NCBI RefSeq assembly: GCF_037389425.1
Contig: NZ_JBBHKR010000078.1
Span: 1 to 64,000 of the forward strand
Length of the DNA stretch: 64,000 bases
Direction: 5' to 3'
Origin: Stygiolobus sp037389425
GTDB lineage: Archaea > Thermoproteota > Thermoprotei_A > Sulfolobales > Sulfolobaceae
Below are positions 45,900-54,950 of this stretch, one piece after another (the first letter of the stretch is position 1; every line of letters starts with the position of its first letter). The position numbers and the translations under genes were made by a program. The notes below the pieces were generated by a model. The model saw only the letters and a list, made by a program, of their open reading frames with translations. It was not told the DNA's origin and searched no databases.

Positions 45900-47000
45900 T
45901 TATTTTATAAAAATAAGACAAACTATTGAAACTAAAGAAAAAATAAAGGATATGAAATAAGGTAAGATAAGGCTATTAGAGGAGCCCAATAATAAAAGTA
46001 GTAGTGAAATAGCTGAATTATATATGAATGATGAAATAGACAATATGGGTAGCCTATAATCACTTCGAATTATAATTGATGCTAGTAAGTTCAAATTTGG
46101 TGATATAATTCCCCATGCAAATTCAAAAAATAAGACTCCTATGAAAATACCATTAACAATAAGGATAAAGGATATTGCGAGTATGGAAAAAGCTATATAT
46201 AATTTATTTTTAGTATCTAGATTAATTTTGTAAGAGAATAAAGTACCCGAATTTAATATTATAATCATAATAGAGAGAAATAAACCTAAATCCTTCTCAT
46301 GAAATCCCAAATTCTTCATAAATATCGGCCAAGTATATATAAAATAATTAAAAGAAAAATAAATTAGTATATTTATAAAAATATATAAGATAACATTTCG
46401 AGAAAAAATTGAAAATATATTTTCTTTTAATTTTTCAATATTTAATATATTAATGGTATTATAAGTATTAATTATTTTTTCTTGATTTCTAGAATATAAA
46501 GTTAGAGTTAGTGAAGTTAAATACAGCACAATAGAAGCTGACAGTATTATTGTCAATGGCGATGAAACAAATGATCCAACCATTCCTGCCAGAACTCCAG
46601 CAATAGAACTGAAAACTCTACTTAAGTGGAATGCTTTGTCTCTTTCTTTTATTTCAGCTTCACTTATATATACAAATAGGTATATGGAAATCAATGCGTC
46701 ACCGGTTCCGATTAGAATGAATGAAAATAGAGAAGGATACATGAGTAATAGCGAAAAACCTAATGCATTAAGTAAAATACCCAAACTAATTAATAAAAGT
46801 TTATTATGTTTGTATGATATAAATCCTATAAGCAATCTTGAAAAAGTATTACTAATTAATTGTATTGATCTGAAAGTTGAAAGTGTGTACAAAGAAATAC
46901 CTTGATCTATTAAATAAATCGGATAGTAAGGACCTAAATACTGAGTAATGAAATAAAGTAACGTAGATATTGCAATATAATTTTTGGCTTTTACATCCAT
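45900..47000 (-). CDS. MFS transporter in an IS607-bounded AT-rich island
   Basis: 366 residues with about twelve helices; MFS-type features include the loop after helix 2 (RLLIGFISYKHNKLLLISLG, residues ~55-74) and a central basic loop. Strongly AT-rich coding (Ile/Asn/Lys/Tyr-heavy), unlike rfb or SfsA nearby, which suggests horizontal transfer. Its ATG is 10 bases downstream of the stop of the tnpA relic, exactly where an IS607 tnpB gene would start. Related only in fold to the MFS at 20205. Substrate unknown. Confidence 0.75.
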   Translation of the reverse strand: MDVKAKNYIAISTLLYFITQYLGPYYPIYLIDQGISLYTLSTFRSIQLISNTFSRLLIGFISYKHNKLLLISLGILLNALGFSLLLMYPSLFSFILIGTGDALISIYLFVYISEAEIKERDKAFHLSRVFSSIAGVLAGMVGSFVSSPLTIILSASIVLYLTSLTLTLYSRNQEKIINTYNTINILNIEKLKENIFSIFSRNVILYIFINILIYFSFNYFIYTWPIFMKNLGFHEKDLGLFLSIMIIILNSGTLFSYKINLDTKNKLYIAFSILAISFILIVNGIFIGVLFFEFAWGIISPNLNLLASIIIRSDYRLPILSISSFIYNSAISLLLLLLGSSNSLILPYFISFIFSLVSIVCLIFIK

Positions 47001-47009
47001 CTTTTACTG

Positions 47010-47560
47010 TCAATTAAATATTCCGAAAACTAATTTAATCTTAACTCCCATGGTCGAGAAGAACTCCTCAAGGTATTCAAATCCAAATCTTGTAAGTCTG
47101 TCTTTGTATGTTATTAATACGATGTCGACACTCCTTCCCTCAACAAGTTTGAATAACCTTAACAATCCTTTTCTTTGTGTGTTAACCCGCTTGCAATATC
47201 TTTCACTACTTCAACTACCTTGTGACCTTTTGCCGTTGCGTAATTTGTTAGGTAGTTTATTTGTCTTTCCAAATCCTCTTTCTGGTCAGCCGAGGACACC
47301 CTAGCGTAAATTACTGCTCTTATTTCCTCCCTCCTTTCTAAGTACTTCTTAATCTCGCTGTAAGGTATCCTATACTTCCCTCCTTCAGTCGTTACCGCCC
47401 TTATCTTCCCTTCTCTAATCCACCGTAGGAGAGTTGAGTATGAAATGCTGAGCAGTTGGCAAGCCTCCTTAGGCCTCAGTAGTCTCTCAACAAAATTGGT
47501 TGATAATAAATATAAAAAGATCTCTGTTAACGTAAGAAAGGATTCAGCCCCATTCGACAA
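47010..47560 (-). pseudogene. IS607 serine recombinase tnpA, frameshifted
   Basis: N-terminal MerR-like DNA-binding part LLRPKEACQLLSISYSTLLR and WIREGKIRAVTTEGGKYRIP, then the serine recombinase catalytic motif YARVSSADQKEDLERQ. After KDIASGL the frame breaks near 47175; in another frame it continues NTQRKGLLRLFKLVEGRSVD, VLITYKDRLTRFGF and ends FGIFN at TGA 47010. Total length ~183 codons, normal for IS607 TnpA. Inactive. The expected tnpB is absent downstream. Confidence 0.88.
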
Positions 47561-47779
47561 TTCCGTTAATATGAAATGAGTTAATGACCTTGAGCAGCTG
47601 GTTCTGCATTTGAATGTAGAATCATCTCTCTTCTAGTGACCTTTAGAGACTATTAAAGTGACGATTCCGCTATAATATGGTTGTTAACGAGATCATACTA
47701 GATAAAATATAGTTAAGCGAAGTTAACACGTGGGTTCTCAGATTAAACATTTTAATACACCGAAAGAGAAAAATATCTC

Positions 47780-48325
47780 GTGGAAGTAAATCACGGAACA
47801 CTCATTACTTCACTCCCTGCAGAAGTAACGTATCACGATAGAAAAAAGTCGGTATTGCCGAGGAAATACGTACAAAAGGAGGGTAATTTGAGACTTTTTG
47901 TTCCTCCTTATCTCATCGATAATGTGACAGAAGTTCTGAGAAATCACGGGTTTAAGGATTTAAGGCTCACTTTTCACAAGGGCGAGAAATACTCCTTGTC
48001 GAAAAAGCTCCTGAAGATTTGGGAGCTTCATGTTAGAATTTTTTCCGACGGATTTATTGATGCCCACTTTGAGATAAGCAGGGATTTCCTCGAACATCTA
48101 CATCACTCTACCCTACCCTCTCTATACGAAGTCTTCGATATTTATAAAGAAATATACCCTAAGATCCACATTTACGATGCAGGGAACAAGAAGTGGATTT
48201 CTGAAGTAATAAGCAAATATACGTTGAGTTTGAGGGCTCCTAAAACCGTTACTAAGTGGAAGCCGTTATTTTACACATCCTTAATATTAATGTTTGTGGG
48301 AACGGCTCTCATCCTGAAACATTGA
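47780..48325 (+). CDS. Hypothetical tail-anchored protein
   Basis: 181 residues from GTG at 47780. Mixed alpha/beta soluble part rich in His and Tyr (RLTFHKGEKYSLSKKLLKIW; DFLEHLHHSTLPSLYEVFDI) and a single C-terminal membrane helix (PLFYTSLILMFVGTALILKH). No motif recognised. The topology suggests a cytoplasmic domain tethered to the membrane. Stands alone. Confidence 0.55.
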   Translation: MEVNHGTLITSLPAEVTYHDRKKSVLPRKYVQKEGNLRLFVPPYLIDNVTEVLRNHGFKDLRLTFHKGEKYSLSKKLLKIWELHVRIFSDGFIDAHFEISRDFLEHLHHSTLPSLYEVFDIYKEIYPKIHIYDAGNKKWISEVISKYTLSLRAPKTVTKWKPLFYTSLILMFVGTALILKH

Positions 48326-48387
48326 ACTAAATATGTTCACTCCCTTTTCGGCTAAGGCTAAATAAGACGTTGTTGAATACTTATCTA

Positions 48388-49363
48388 TGAAAATAGCCGT
48401 AGTCGGGTGTAGAGGTTTCGGCAGAGTCCACTTAAACGCTCTATCTGAGTTGAGAAGAGACCGTGAACTTGAAGTGTACGTTTTCAGCAGGACTGAGAAG
48501 TACGCAAAAGAGTGTTACAAGGAGTTCGACGCTGAAGGCTATTTCACAAGCTACGAATAAGTCCTGAAATCCAATGTAGACATTGTAGACTTAGTTGTAA
48601 GTCATGACGCTCACGAACCTATGGGAGTCTCAGCTACGAGGAGTAAGAAGCATGTTATGTTAGAGAAACCTATCGCCAGGAATGAGGAAGAGGCGATAAG
48701 GTTAATTGAGACAGCAAAGACAACTGGGGTAAAGTTCATGGTGCTAGAGAACCACTACTTTGATCCGTCAGTCTGGAAGGCAAAGGAGCTAATGGAAATG
48801 ATGGGAGGTATTTCGCTAATCTTGTTGAGGAACACGAGGTTTAATTCGCCTCAGGGGTGGAGGAGAGTAAAGGATTTGATGGGAGGTGGAGCACTGATTG
48901 ACGGAGGTATACATTTCGTAGACACGTTGTTGAACCTAGGGGGAGACTACACGAGTGTTAATGCATTGTGTAATTCAACATTTTCTGGACTTGAGGGAGA
49001 AGATACTACGGTTGCCGTGTTTAAATTTAAGAACGGGGCTGTGGGGAACTTAGTCTACTCTTGGGCTTCGCAGTCGAGGTGCGAATTCCCCCACTTCGAG
49101 ATATATGGCAAAAACGGAACTATTAAAGAGGATTACAGAAGCAGGGTTAGGATCAAACCTTACGGTGATTTAATCGTGGAGTGGAAGAACGGTGACATCC
49201 AAGTTATCTCGACCGAGAAAGTAAACGCGGTTAAGGAGGAGATGAGGGGTTTTATTAACGCGGTGAAAGAGATAGTGAAGTAGTGATGGATCCCATGATA
49301 GCGCTAAGAGACTTAAAGGCTGTGAGGGACATATATAGAAGTTGCGGAGAAATAAAGAAATAG
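48388..49363 (+). pseudogene. Gfo/Idh/MocA-family oxidoreductase, two lesions
   Basis: Starts ATG 48388 with MKIAVVGCRGFGRVHLNAL (NAD-binding). An in-frame TAA at 48558 interrupts YFTSYE|VLKSNVDIVDLVVS. The frame then runs on through EKPIARNEEEA, the catalytic Lys motif of the family, and GGGALIDGGIHFVDTLLNLG. Near 49283 it shifts; the last part (DPMIALRDLKAVRDIYRSCG) is in another frame and ends at TAG 49363. A late internal start gives only the C-terminal 220 residues. Substrate unknown; sugar dehydrogenase likely. Confidence 0.82.
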
Positions 49364-50349
49364 TTACCGTCCTTGTCCTCTCGATAAACTTTTATTACCA
49401 TGTCGTAACTCCATTATTTGTGGGTAATATTAAGGAAATTAAGCCTTGGGGAGTAAACGTCCCTTACATGATCCTCGCCGTGATCTACTGGACTATAGGA
49501 GGTTTTTCTCTGACGGCTAACCCTTCTGATCACCCCTATTTCATGCTTTTGGGAGCTTACTCGTTATTTTTCGGCATGATCCAAAGGCTCTTCTTTCCTG
49601 CAACTAAGTATTTTGCCCTACAAATACTAACTTTAATTCTTTTGTCGATCCCGATCTCCTATTTTCAGGTACTAGCGTCAATCAGCCTTACTGTGACGGA
49701 AATGTGGGCACTAAAAGATGTAATGACTTACGGTGGTAAATTCCCGGTGAACCTTCTCGTCCTTTCCTCTCCCTTCTTGTCTGTAGTAGCTTGGTCTTTA
49801 TACCCCCAATTTTGGGTGTTAATACTCCCTCTACTCACCTACTCGTTAGGTGTAAATATCGGTGTTTTCACGGCTACTTTGAGGACTAGACCGGTTTTCG
49901 GTAGAGACCAATTACCCCTTTTGTTCTTCTTGATACTTTCGGTAATTATTCGACCTTTATACTACTTTGTGGGAGTTTTATATTTGCTAATGATTGTTAG
50001 GACAAGGTATAAAATGAATCTGAGTGCCTCTGTTACCCTTTTCTCAGTCTTCGTAACCCCTCTAATAGCGTTGTTTCTGGGGGACACTCTACACTCCTTC
50101 TTCTTAGGCGTTATGGCCCCCCTCTTCTTTTCGTGCATAGTGTACTCAACGAGTAAATATAATTACGATTACGTGTGGTTTCCCGTTTTGACTTCTTTCC
50201 TTTCTTACCTGATCAGGGGAATCAATATCGAACTCTCCGGAATAGTTTGGGCGATTTCGTTGCTTTCTTTTCTTTACTTAGTTAAGGATAACTTTTCTTT
50301 AACCACTCTGAAGACCGGACTCTCCTCAAGGTATCTTAAGAGACGATAA
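49342..50349 (+). CDS. Polytopic membrane protein, unknown
   Basis: 335 residues, about ten helices, few charged residues except short cytoplasmic loops (ATLRTRPVFGRDQ). TTG start at 49342 overlaps the tail of the Gfo pseudogene by 22 bases; other starts further in are possible. No family recognised and no conserved polar motif in the membrane that would point to a substrate. Confidence 0.6.
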   Translation: MRRNKEIVTVLVLSINFYYHVVTPLFVGNIKEIKPWGVNVPYMILAVIYWTIGGFSLTANPSDHPYFMLLGAYSLFFGMIQRLFFPATKYFALQILTLILLSIPISYFQVLASISLTVTEMWALKDVMTYGGKFPVNLLVLSSPFLSVVAWSLYPQFWVLILPLLTYSLGVNIGVFTATLRTRPVFGRDQLPLLFFLILSVIIRPLYYFVGVLYLLMIVRTRYKMNLSASVTLFSVFVTPLIALFLGDTLHSFFLGVMAPLFFSCIVYSTSKYNYDYVWFPVLTSFLSYLIRGINIELSGIVWAISLLSFLYLVKDNFSLTTLKTGLSSRYLKRR

Positions 50350-50512
50350 GAGAAGTTTTTCCAAGTAGTCCTCATTGACTTTTCTCATTATACTCACATT
50401 TCCTTCCTATACTTTTAATCTAGAGCGAAAAACTGTTTTGTAAAATTTTTATCTAAAAACTTACGCATGATGATTTACTCCGTGAATTCTACGGGAAGAT
50501 GTATATAATAAA

Positions 50513-50523
50513 AACTTTAAAAG
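50513..50523 (+). promoter_or_regulatory. TATA box of sfsA
   Basis: aactttaaaag centred 27 bases before the GTG at 50545; supports that GTG as a leaderless start. Confidence 0.5.
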
Positions 50524-50544
50524 GAGACAACAATTCACTCGTTA

Positions 50545-51198
50545 GTGATCGTTTACACTTTTCCACCTTTAAAGGAGGAAGTGGTAAAGGAGAGACCTAA
50601 CCGCTTTACAGTGATAACAGCCTCGGGAAGAAGGTGTCATCTCCACGATCCCGGTAGGTTAAAGGAGTTAATTTACCCGGGTAATAGAATCCTTATAAGA
50701 GAGGCTAAGGGTAATAGGAAGACAGACTGTCAGGTGACAGCAGCTTGGAGCGGGAAGGAATGGGTCATCACAGACTCCAGTATTCACAGCGAGGTAGCCA
50801 GAAAATTCCTCCCTACTAATGTTAAGAGCGAGGTTAGGGTAGGAGGGAGCAGGTTAGACTTCACTTACGACGATACTTTTGTAGAGGTAAAGGGATGTAC
50901 TTTAGTCAAAAACGGCGTTGCATTGTTTCCTGACGCCCCAACGGAGAGAGGTAGAAGACACATTGAGGAGTTAATAAAGCTAACGGAGGAAGGTCATAAT
51001 GCCGTTATCCTAATCTTGGTAATGAGGAGCGACGCTATTTGTTTTTCTCCGAACTTTGAAACTGATGAAAAGTTTTCTGAAACTTTTCTAAGAGCATTGA
51101 AGAAGGGAGTTAAGGTCGAGGTAAAGACCTTTCATTTTGACGGTAAAGACCTCGTCTACAAGGGTGACATCCCAGTATGTAGAGACCTTCTCCATTAG
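50545..51198 (+). CDS. sfsA: SfsA family protein (nucleic-acid-binding, nuclease fold)
   Basis: 217 residues. N-terminal OB-like part RFTVITASGRRCHLHDPGRL (21-40) with the SfsA H-x-x-x-x-G-R-L signature, and C-terminal PD-(D/E)XK core GGSRLDFTYDDTFVEVKGCT (99-118), then FPDAPTERGRRHIEEL. SfsA binds DNA; a nuclease role has been proposed from the fold. Single gene with its own TATA. Confidence 0.9.
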   Translation: MIVYTFPPLKEEVVKERPNRFTVITASGRRCHLHDPGRLKELIYPGNRILIREAKGNRKTDCQVTAAWSGKEWVITDSSIHSEVARKFLPTNVKSEVRVGGSRLDFTYDDTFVEVKGCTLVKNGVALFPDAPTERGRRHIEELIKLTEEGHNAVILILVMRSDAICFSPNFETDEKFSETFLRALKKGVKVEVKTFHFDGKDLVYKGDIPVCRDLLH

Positions 51199-51337
51199 GA
51201 GATAGTTAGTACTACAAACACCAGAAATAAGGATTTAATACTCTTAAACAAGTTGTCAACGGCAACTTAACACAAGCTTCTCTTGTCGTGACAAGAGATG
51301 GTTTTACCTTATTAACTCGTGAATCCTATCGTATTAT

Positions 51338-52291
51338 GTGCTTTGGATAAGCAAAAGGAAGGCTGAGGACTTTTATAAGCTAGCGATGACGTCCTTGAAA
51401 GCTGGAGACCTTGACGAAGCTTTGAGAAACCTGAGGCAAGCCGTAAATTTAGATGGTAACAACGTAAAGTACCGAAAATCACTTTTAGACATTTACGTTA
51501 AGTTAGGATTGTGTGAAGAAGCGGTAAAGGAAGCTCAGAAGTTAACGGAGCTAGCTCCTGATGATCCTGAAATTCACTACAAATTCGCTTTATGTCTTCA
51601 TAAAATGGGGAAGGAAGAAGCCCTAAACGAGGTGGAGAAGGCTATAAAGTTAAACTATAATAACCCGGAATATCACGCCCTAAAAGCAGAAATCCTTAAC
51701 GACGAAGGATACCATGAAGACGCACTACTTGAGGCAGAGAAGGCAATTAGGCTAGGTAAGGACGACGAATATATTCATTATTTAAAGGCAGAGATTCTGA
51801 AGGAAGAGAACAGGCTTATGGAAGCTATTGAAGAACTGGAGAAAGCCTCGTCGTTCAACCCTTCGAGCACATTTTATTATATAGAAAAGGCAAGGATTTA
51901 CACACAATTAAAGTGGTATGAGGAGGCTCTGGAAGAGTATGAAAAGGCTTGTAATTTGAACGACTCCAATGACGAGTGTCATTACGAAAAGGCTATAGTG
52001 TTAATGACGTTACACAGATGTGACGACGCACTTAACGAATTGAACAAAGCAATAAGGCTTAACCCGAGTAGGACAGAGTACCGTTTAGCTAAGGCTAAAC
52101 TCTTAATAGTTACGGGTATTTACGAAGAAGCGTTGGATGAGTGTGACCAAGTGTTAAAAAAGGATCCAAATAACTTTGAGGCTCATGAGCTGAAGGCGGA
52201 AGCGTTAGAACATCTAGGGAAAAACGAAGAGGCTAAGAGGGAATTCGAAGTAGTTTATAGATTGACCCACGATAAAGAGGTTTTTGACTAA
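51338..52291 (+). CDS. TPR-repeat protein
   Basis: 317 residues from GTG 51338, consisting of about eight or nine tetratricopeptide repeats with the W/Y-G-A-F-Y-A-P pattern (for example WYEEALEEYEKACNLN, IYEEALDECDQVLKKDPNN). Highly acidic. No other domain and no signal peptide: cytoplasmic scaffold. Its partners cannot be deduced from neighbours. Confidence 0.88.
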   Translation: MLWISKRKAEDFYKLAMTSLKAGDLDEALRNLRQAVNLDGNNVKYRKSLLDIYVKLGLCEEAVKEAQKLTELAPDDPEIHYKFALCLHKMGKEEALNEVEKAIKLNYNNPEYHALKAEILNDEGYHEDALLEAEKAIRLGKDDEYIHYLKAEILKEENRLMEAIEELEKASSFNPSSTFYYIEKARIYTQLKWYEEALEEYEKACNLNDSNDECHYEKAIVLMTLHRCDDALNELNKAIRLNPSRTEYRLAKAKLLIVTGIYEEALDECDQVLKKDPNNFEAHELKAEALEHLGKNEEAKREFEVVYRLTHDKEVFD

Positions 52292-52642
52292 GGTTAGGTA
52301 AGACCTCTCCTTCTTAACGTTTCGGATTATCTGAATTATATAATCCAAGGCGAAGTTAGCTTTTATCAATACGTTGATCTTATCGCGTATGTTAGATATT
52401 GAAAAACGTTAAAGGAGCTTATTATGTGTTTGTATCGCTTAAAAATCGGAATAATGATATACGAGCTATAACAGCATTAATACTATTTTTACGCTATTAG
52501 GAGAGTGTTATACCTTTGTTAGGAGACTGTATAGCCCTAGAATAAACTTCTTCGGAGGAGTGACCGTGGAGGAATTAGAAATAATTAAAAGTTAAGGATA
52601 AGTTACACAACGGATAGACACAGTGTTTAAGAGCAATAATTA
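52292..52642. other. Intergenic stretch
   Basis: No gene. Short open pieces near 52500-52595 (plus) are interrupted by stops; no repeats or RNA features seen. Confidence 0.4.
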
Positions 52643-53335
52643 CTAGTGTAAGTTTTCGCCTATTCTTTTCTCTATTACATATAGTACAAGGGATATAACA
52701 CCGGCTAAAGTGGTAGCCTCTAGTAAAGGCACAAACAGCTGGGGCTTAGCGAAAACCAGAAACTTTAGAGAGAAGAGAAAGTATGTTATGATAAACCGAA
52801 ATTCTTTCGTGGTATACTGAGAGCTTTTCAGGAAGCTTAGCGAGATCACTAGGGAAACGATATACCACCCTAAGAAGTTAGTCACCGGAATTCCGTACCA
52901 TTCCAATCCCGAGGAATACCAGGTCCAGTAATGGGCTGTAACCATTATTGGATCGACTGACATGTCTATGATAACCATCATTAAGGGAAAAAAGAAGATG
53001 ACCTTATACTTTAAGGGAAAGTCCATTAACGGTAAATAGGATATGTAACTGATTATCCCCCATGCAAGGATTACGAATATAGGGACACCTAAAATGTAAG
53101 GAGGGAAATTATAAGCGTAATGGCCGAAAGGTATGCCCGTATGTATTCCTAATTCTTCGAATGAGAAACCGATTAACATGGCTCCAAAGAATAATCTAAA
53201 AATATCCCTCCTATGCAATGAAATCAAGATAAGAGAAACAAGAGATAGTGAGAAGAAAATGAATAGTATACCGTCAAGAATTATTCCTACCAGAAGTATA
53301 ATAAAGGAGATGGTTATGAGTTTATCACGTTCCAT
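52643..53335 (-). CDS. Carotenoid biosynthesis protein, CruF/DUF422-like
   Basis: 230 residues, about seven helices. DUF422 signature: FEELGIHTGIPFGHYAYNFP (about 62-81), GVPIFVILAWG, IDMSVDPIMVTAHYWTWYSS (about 124-143) and GIPVTNFLGWY. This family includes CruF 1',2'-hydratases and the archaeal C50-carotenoid 2'',3''-hydratase. No phytoene synthase, desaturase or lycopene elongase lies in the window, so the pathway context is missing. Confidence 0.78.
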   Translation of the reverse strand: MERDKLITISFIILLVGIILDGILFIFFSLSLVSLILISLHRRDIFRLFFGAMLIGFSFEELGIHTGIPFGHYAYNFPPYILGVPIFVILAWGIISYISYLPLMDFPLKYKVIFFFPLMMVIIDMSVDPIMVTAHYWTWYSSGLEWYGIPVTNFLGWYIVSLVISLSFLKSSQYTTKEFRFIITYFLFSLKFLVFAKPQLFVPLLEATTLAGVISLVLYVIEKRIGENLH

Positions 53336-54333
53336 AACAAAATAATGTTAGTAAAAAGGAATATAGAGTTTGTTAAAATTTATCTGAAGTTGTCGTTTAA
53401 AAAGCATCTAACCGCCACTACTAACTTTTTATGCCCATTTAACATCTTGTTATTCACCTTCCCTTTTTCGATAACCTCTCCGAACCTCCTAACCGGTGGG
53501 GGATATCTTAGCACCTTTTCTACTATTTTTTACTGAGGTGGAGCGAGATACCCTAACCCATACGTGGATAAAATAAAGGAATGGTCAGACCTAATTATGC
53601 TGAGTCTAGGAAAACCCACGGAGATATTTAGAGTACGGAATAGGTACCTGCCATTAGTATTCTCTAAACAAGTTTAGAACGCTCTGATTCTCCCCTAGTT
53701 AGGACACAGCTAGTTCTCAGTTATCAGACGTCGAGAAGAGCGAGTATATAATATTGCTAATAATAGCCGGAAATTAAACTAATACTAACTAAATAGGGAA
53801 CGCAGTGGAAGCCCTTACTTCTCTAGGGATGTGGATATTCTTAGCAATTTTGATATAACAATTAACGGCGAAGAGACTGCTAACAAGCCTATGACGTCAA
53901 ACTCATTCTTAACGTTACTTAAGAATTGTTTAACGATCTCACGTAATACTATTTTCCGATCTCTGAGTATTACGAGATCAAAGATAGGAGAAGAGACCCT
54001 CCTTAGCTCTTTATGAAGTGGATGATCTGAGATTAACATTGCATAACGAGTCAGGGGTTCAAAAAGTCAATAAGCTTATCCTAACTTCTGTACATTTTCG
54101 TTGTAACCAGTAAGGTTGAAGTAAAAGATCTCTCATGGATGTTTGATACAGTCTTACAGTCCGTGTACTCGAATGAATTCCATAACTTCCCCGTCATAGT
54201 ATACAAGGAATTTTATCATTTGCTTAAACCATTCATATTTTAATTAAATTGTGAAACTCACCGATAAAACTTTATTACATGTATCTAGTAACTAAAGGAT
54301 GATGGTGTTAAAGAAAAGGTAAAAAAATTCCAT
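53336..54333. other. 1-kb gene-poor stretch with relic frames
   Basis: Minus-strand 53398-53514 (38 codons, RYPPPVRRFGEVIEKGKVNN ... VAVRCF) and plus-strand 53561-53676 (NPYVDKIKEWSDLIMLSLGK, PTEIFRVRNRYLP, stop) read like protein but are short and unassigned. A 74-codon minus-strand frame at 53815-54039 competes with a 61-codon plus-strand one; neither shows motifs. Probably decayed coding DNA. Confidence 0.3.
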
Positions 54334-54609
54334 TTACAATATTCCTTTGTGCTCGTATAATACCTGAGGTGTAAAGGCTTTAATTCTCCAACTTATGTTA
54401 AACTGCTTTGCAGCCTGCATCAACATGTCCATGTTATCGACATCCCACTGGCAAATCGCCGTCTTATTTTCATGAGAAATTTCTACTTTTTCAAGCTTCA
54501 TTCCCTTAGGAAGTTTCTTGTCCTTAACCATTTTGACTAACTGGTCGAAGAAGTTTGTAACAGCGTCTTTTTGGCTATCTTCCCATTCATGAACTACTAC
54601 TACTTTCAT
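54334..54609 (-). CDS. Small conserved-looking alpha/beta protein, unknown
   Basis: 91 residues: MKVVVVHEWEDSQKDAVTNF, a helix, then CQWDVDNMDMLMQAAKQFNI and a final strand KAFTPQVLYEHKG. The beta-alpha-beta pattern suggests a ferredoxin-like (dimeric alpha-beta barrel) fold. A Shine-Dalgarno-like ggtgg is 6 bases before the ATG. No operon partner. Function unknown. Confidence 0.65.
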   Translation of the reverse strand: MKVVVVHEWEDSQKDAVTNFFDQLVKMVKDKKLPKGMKLEKVEISHENKTAICQWDVDNMDMLMQAAKQFNISWRIKAFTPQVLYEHKGIL

Positions 54610-54950
54610 AACAACCCACCATCTATAATTTATCTTAGAAACTAATAAATCTACTTGTTGGAAACATTTTCAAGATTATAAAAATAAATAATATAATAAA
54701 ATAATAATAATAATTAGTTAAATTAAGTTTTATCAAATTACTCCAAAATAGTTTAACTATTACACACAATGTTTAAGTTTAGCATAATTCATACGATTAT
54801 GTTCCCCTAATAACCAAGGGATTGTATCTCTAACCCATAAGTAAATAGGATACTAAAACGACATCAATGAACTCTCCAAGTCCATGTGATAAGGACCTAA
54901 CGTGAGGCCAGCCTGAACTATTTTCACGTTAAAGACTTTTATCTGATGAG
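54610..54950. other. AT-rich gap
   Basis: Carries the promoter of the small gene (TATA-like agatttatta about 35-45 bases before its ATG) and a long A/T run (54676-54720). No gene seen. Confidence 0.4.

Noticed and set aside
47041..47110. tRNA-like T-arm (ttcaaatcc)
   Set aside because: Lies inside the tnpA reading frame and no acceptor or anticodon arm can be built around it.
53815..54039. 74-codon minus-strand gene
   Set aside because: Competing opposite frame of similar size, no motifs, no promoter.
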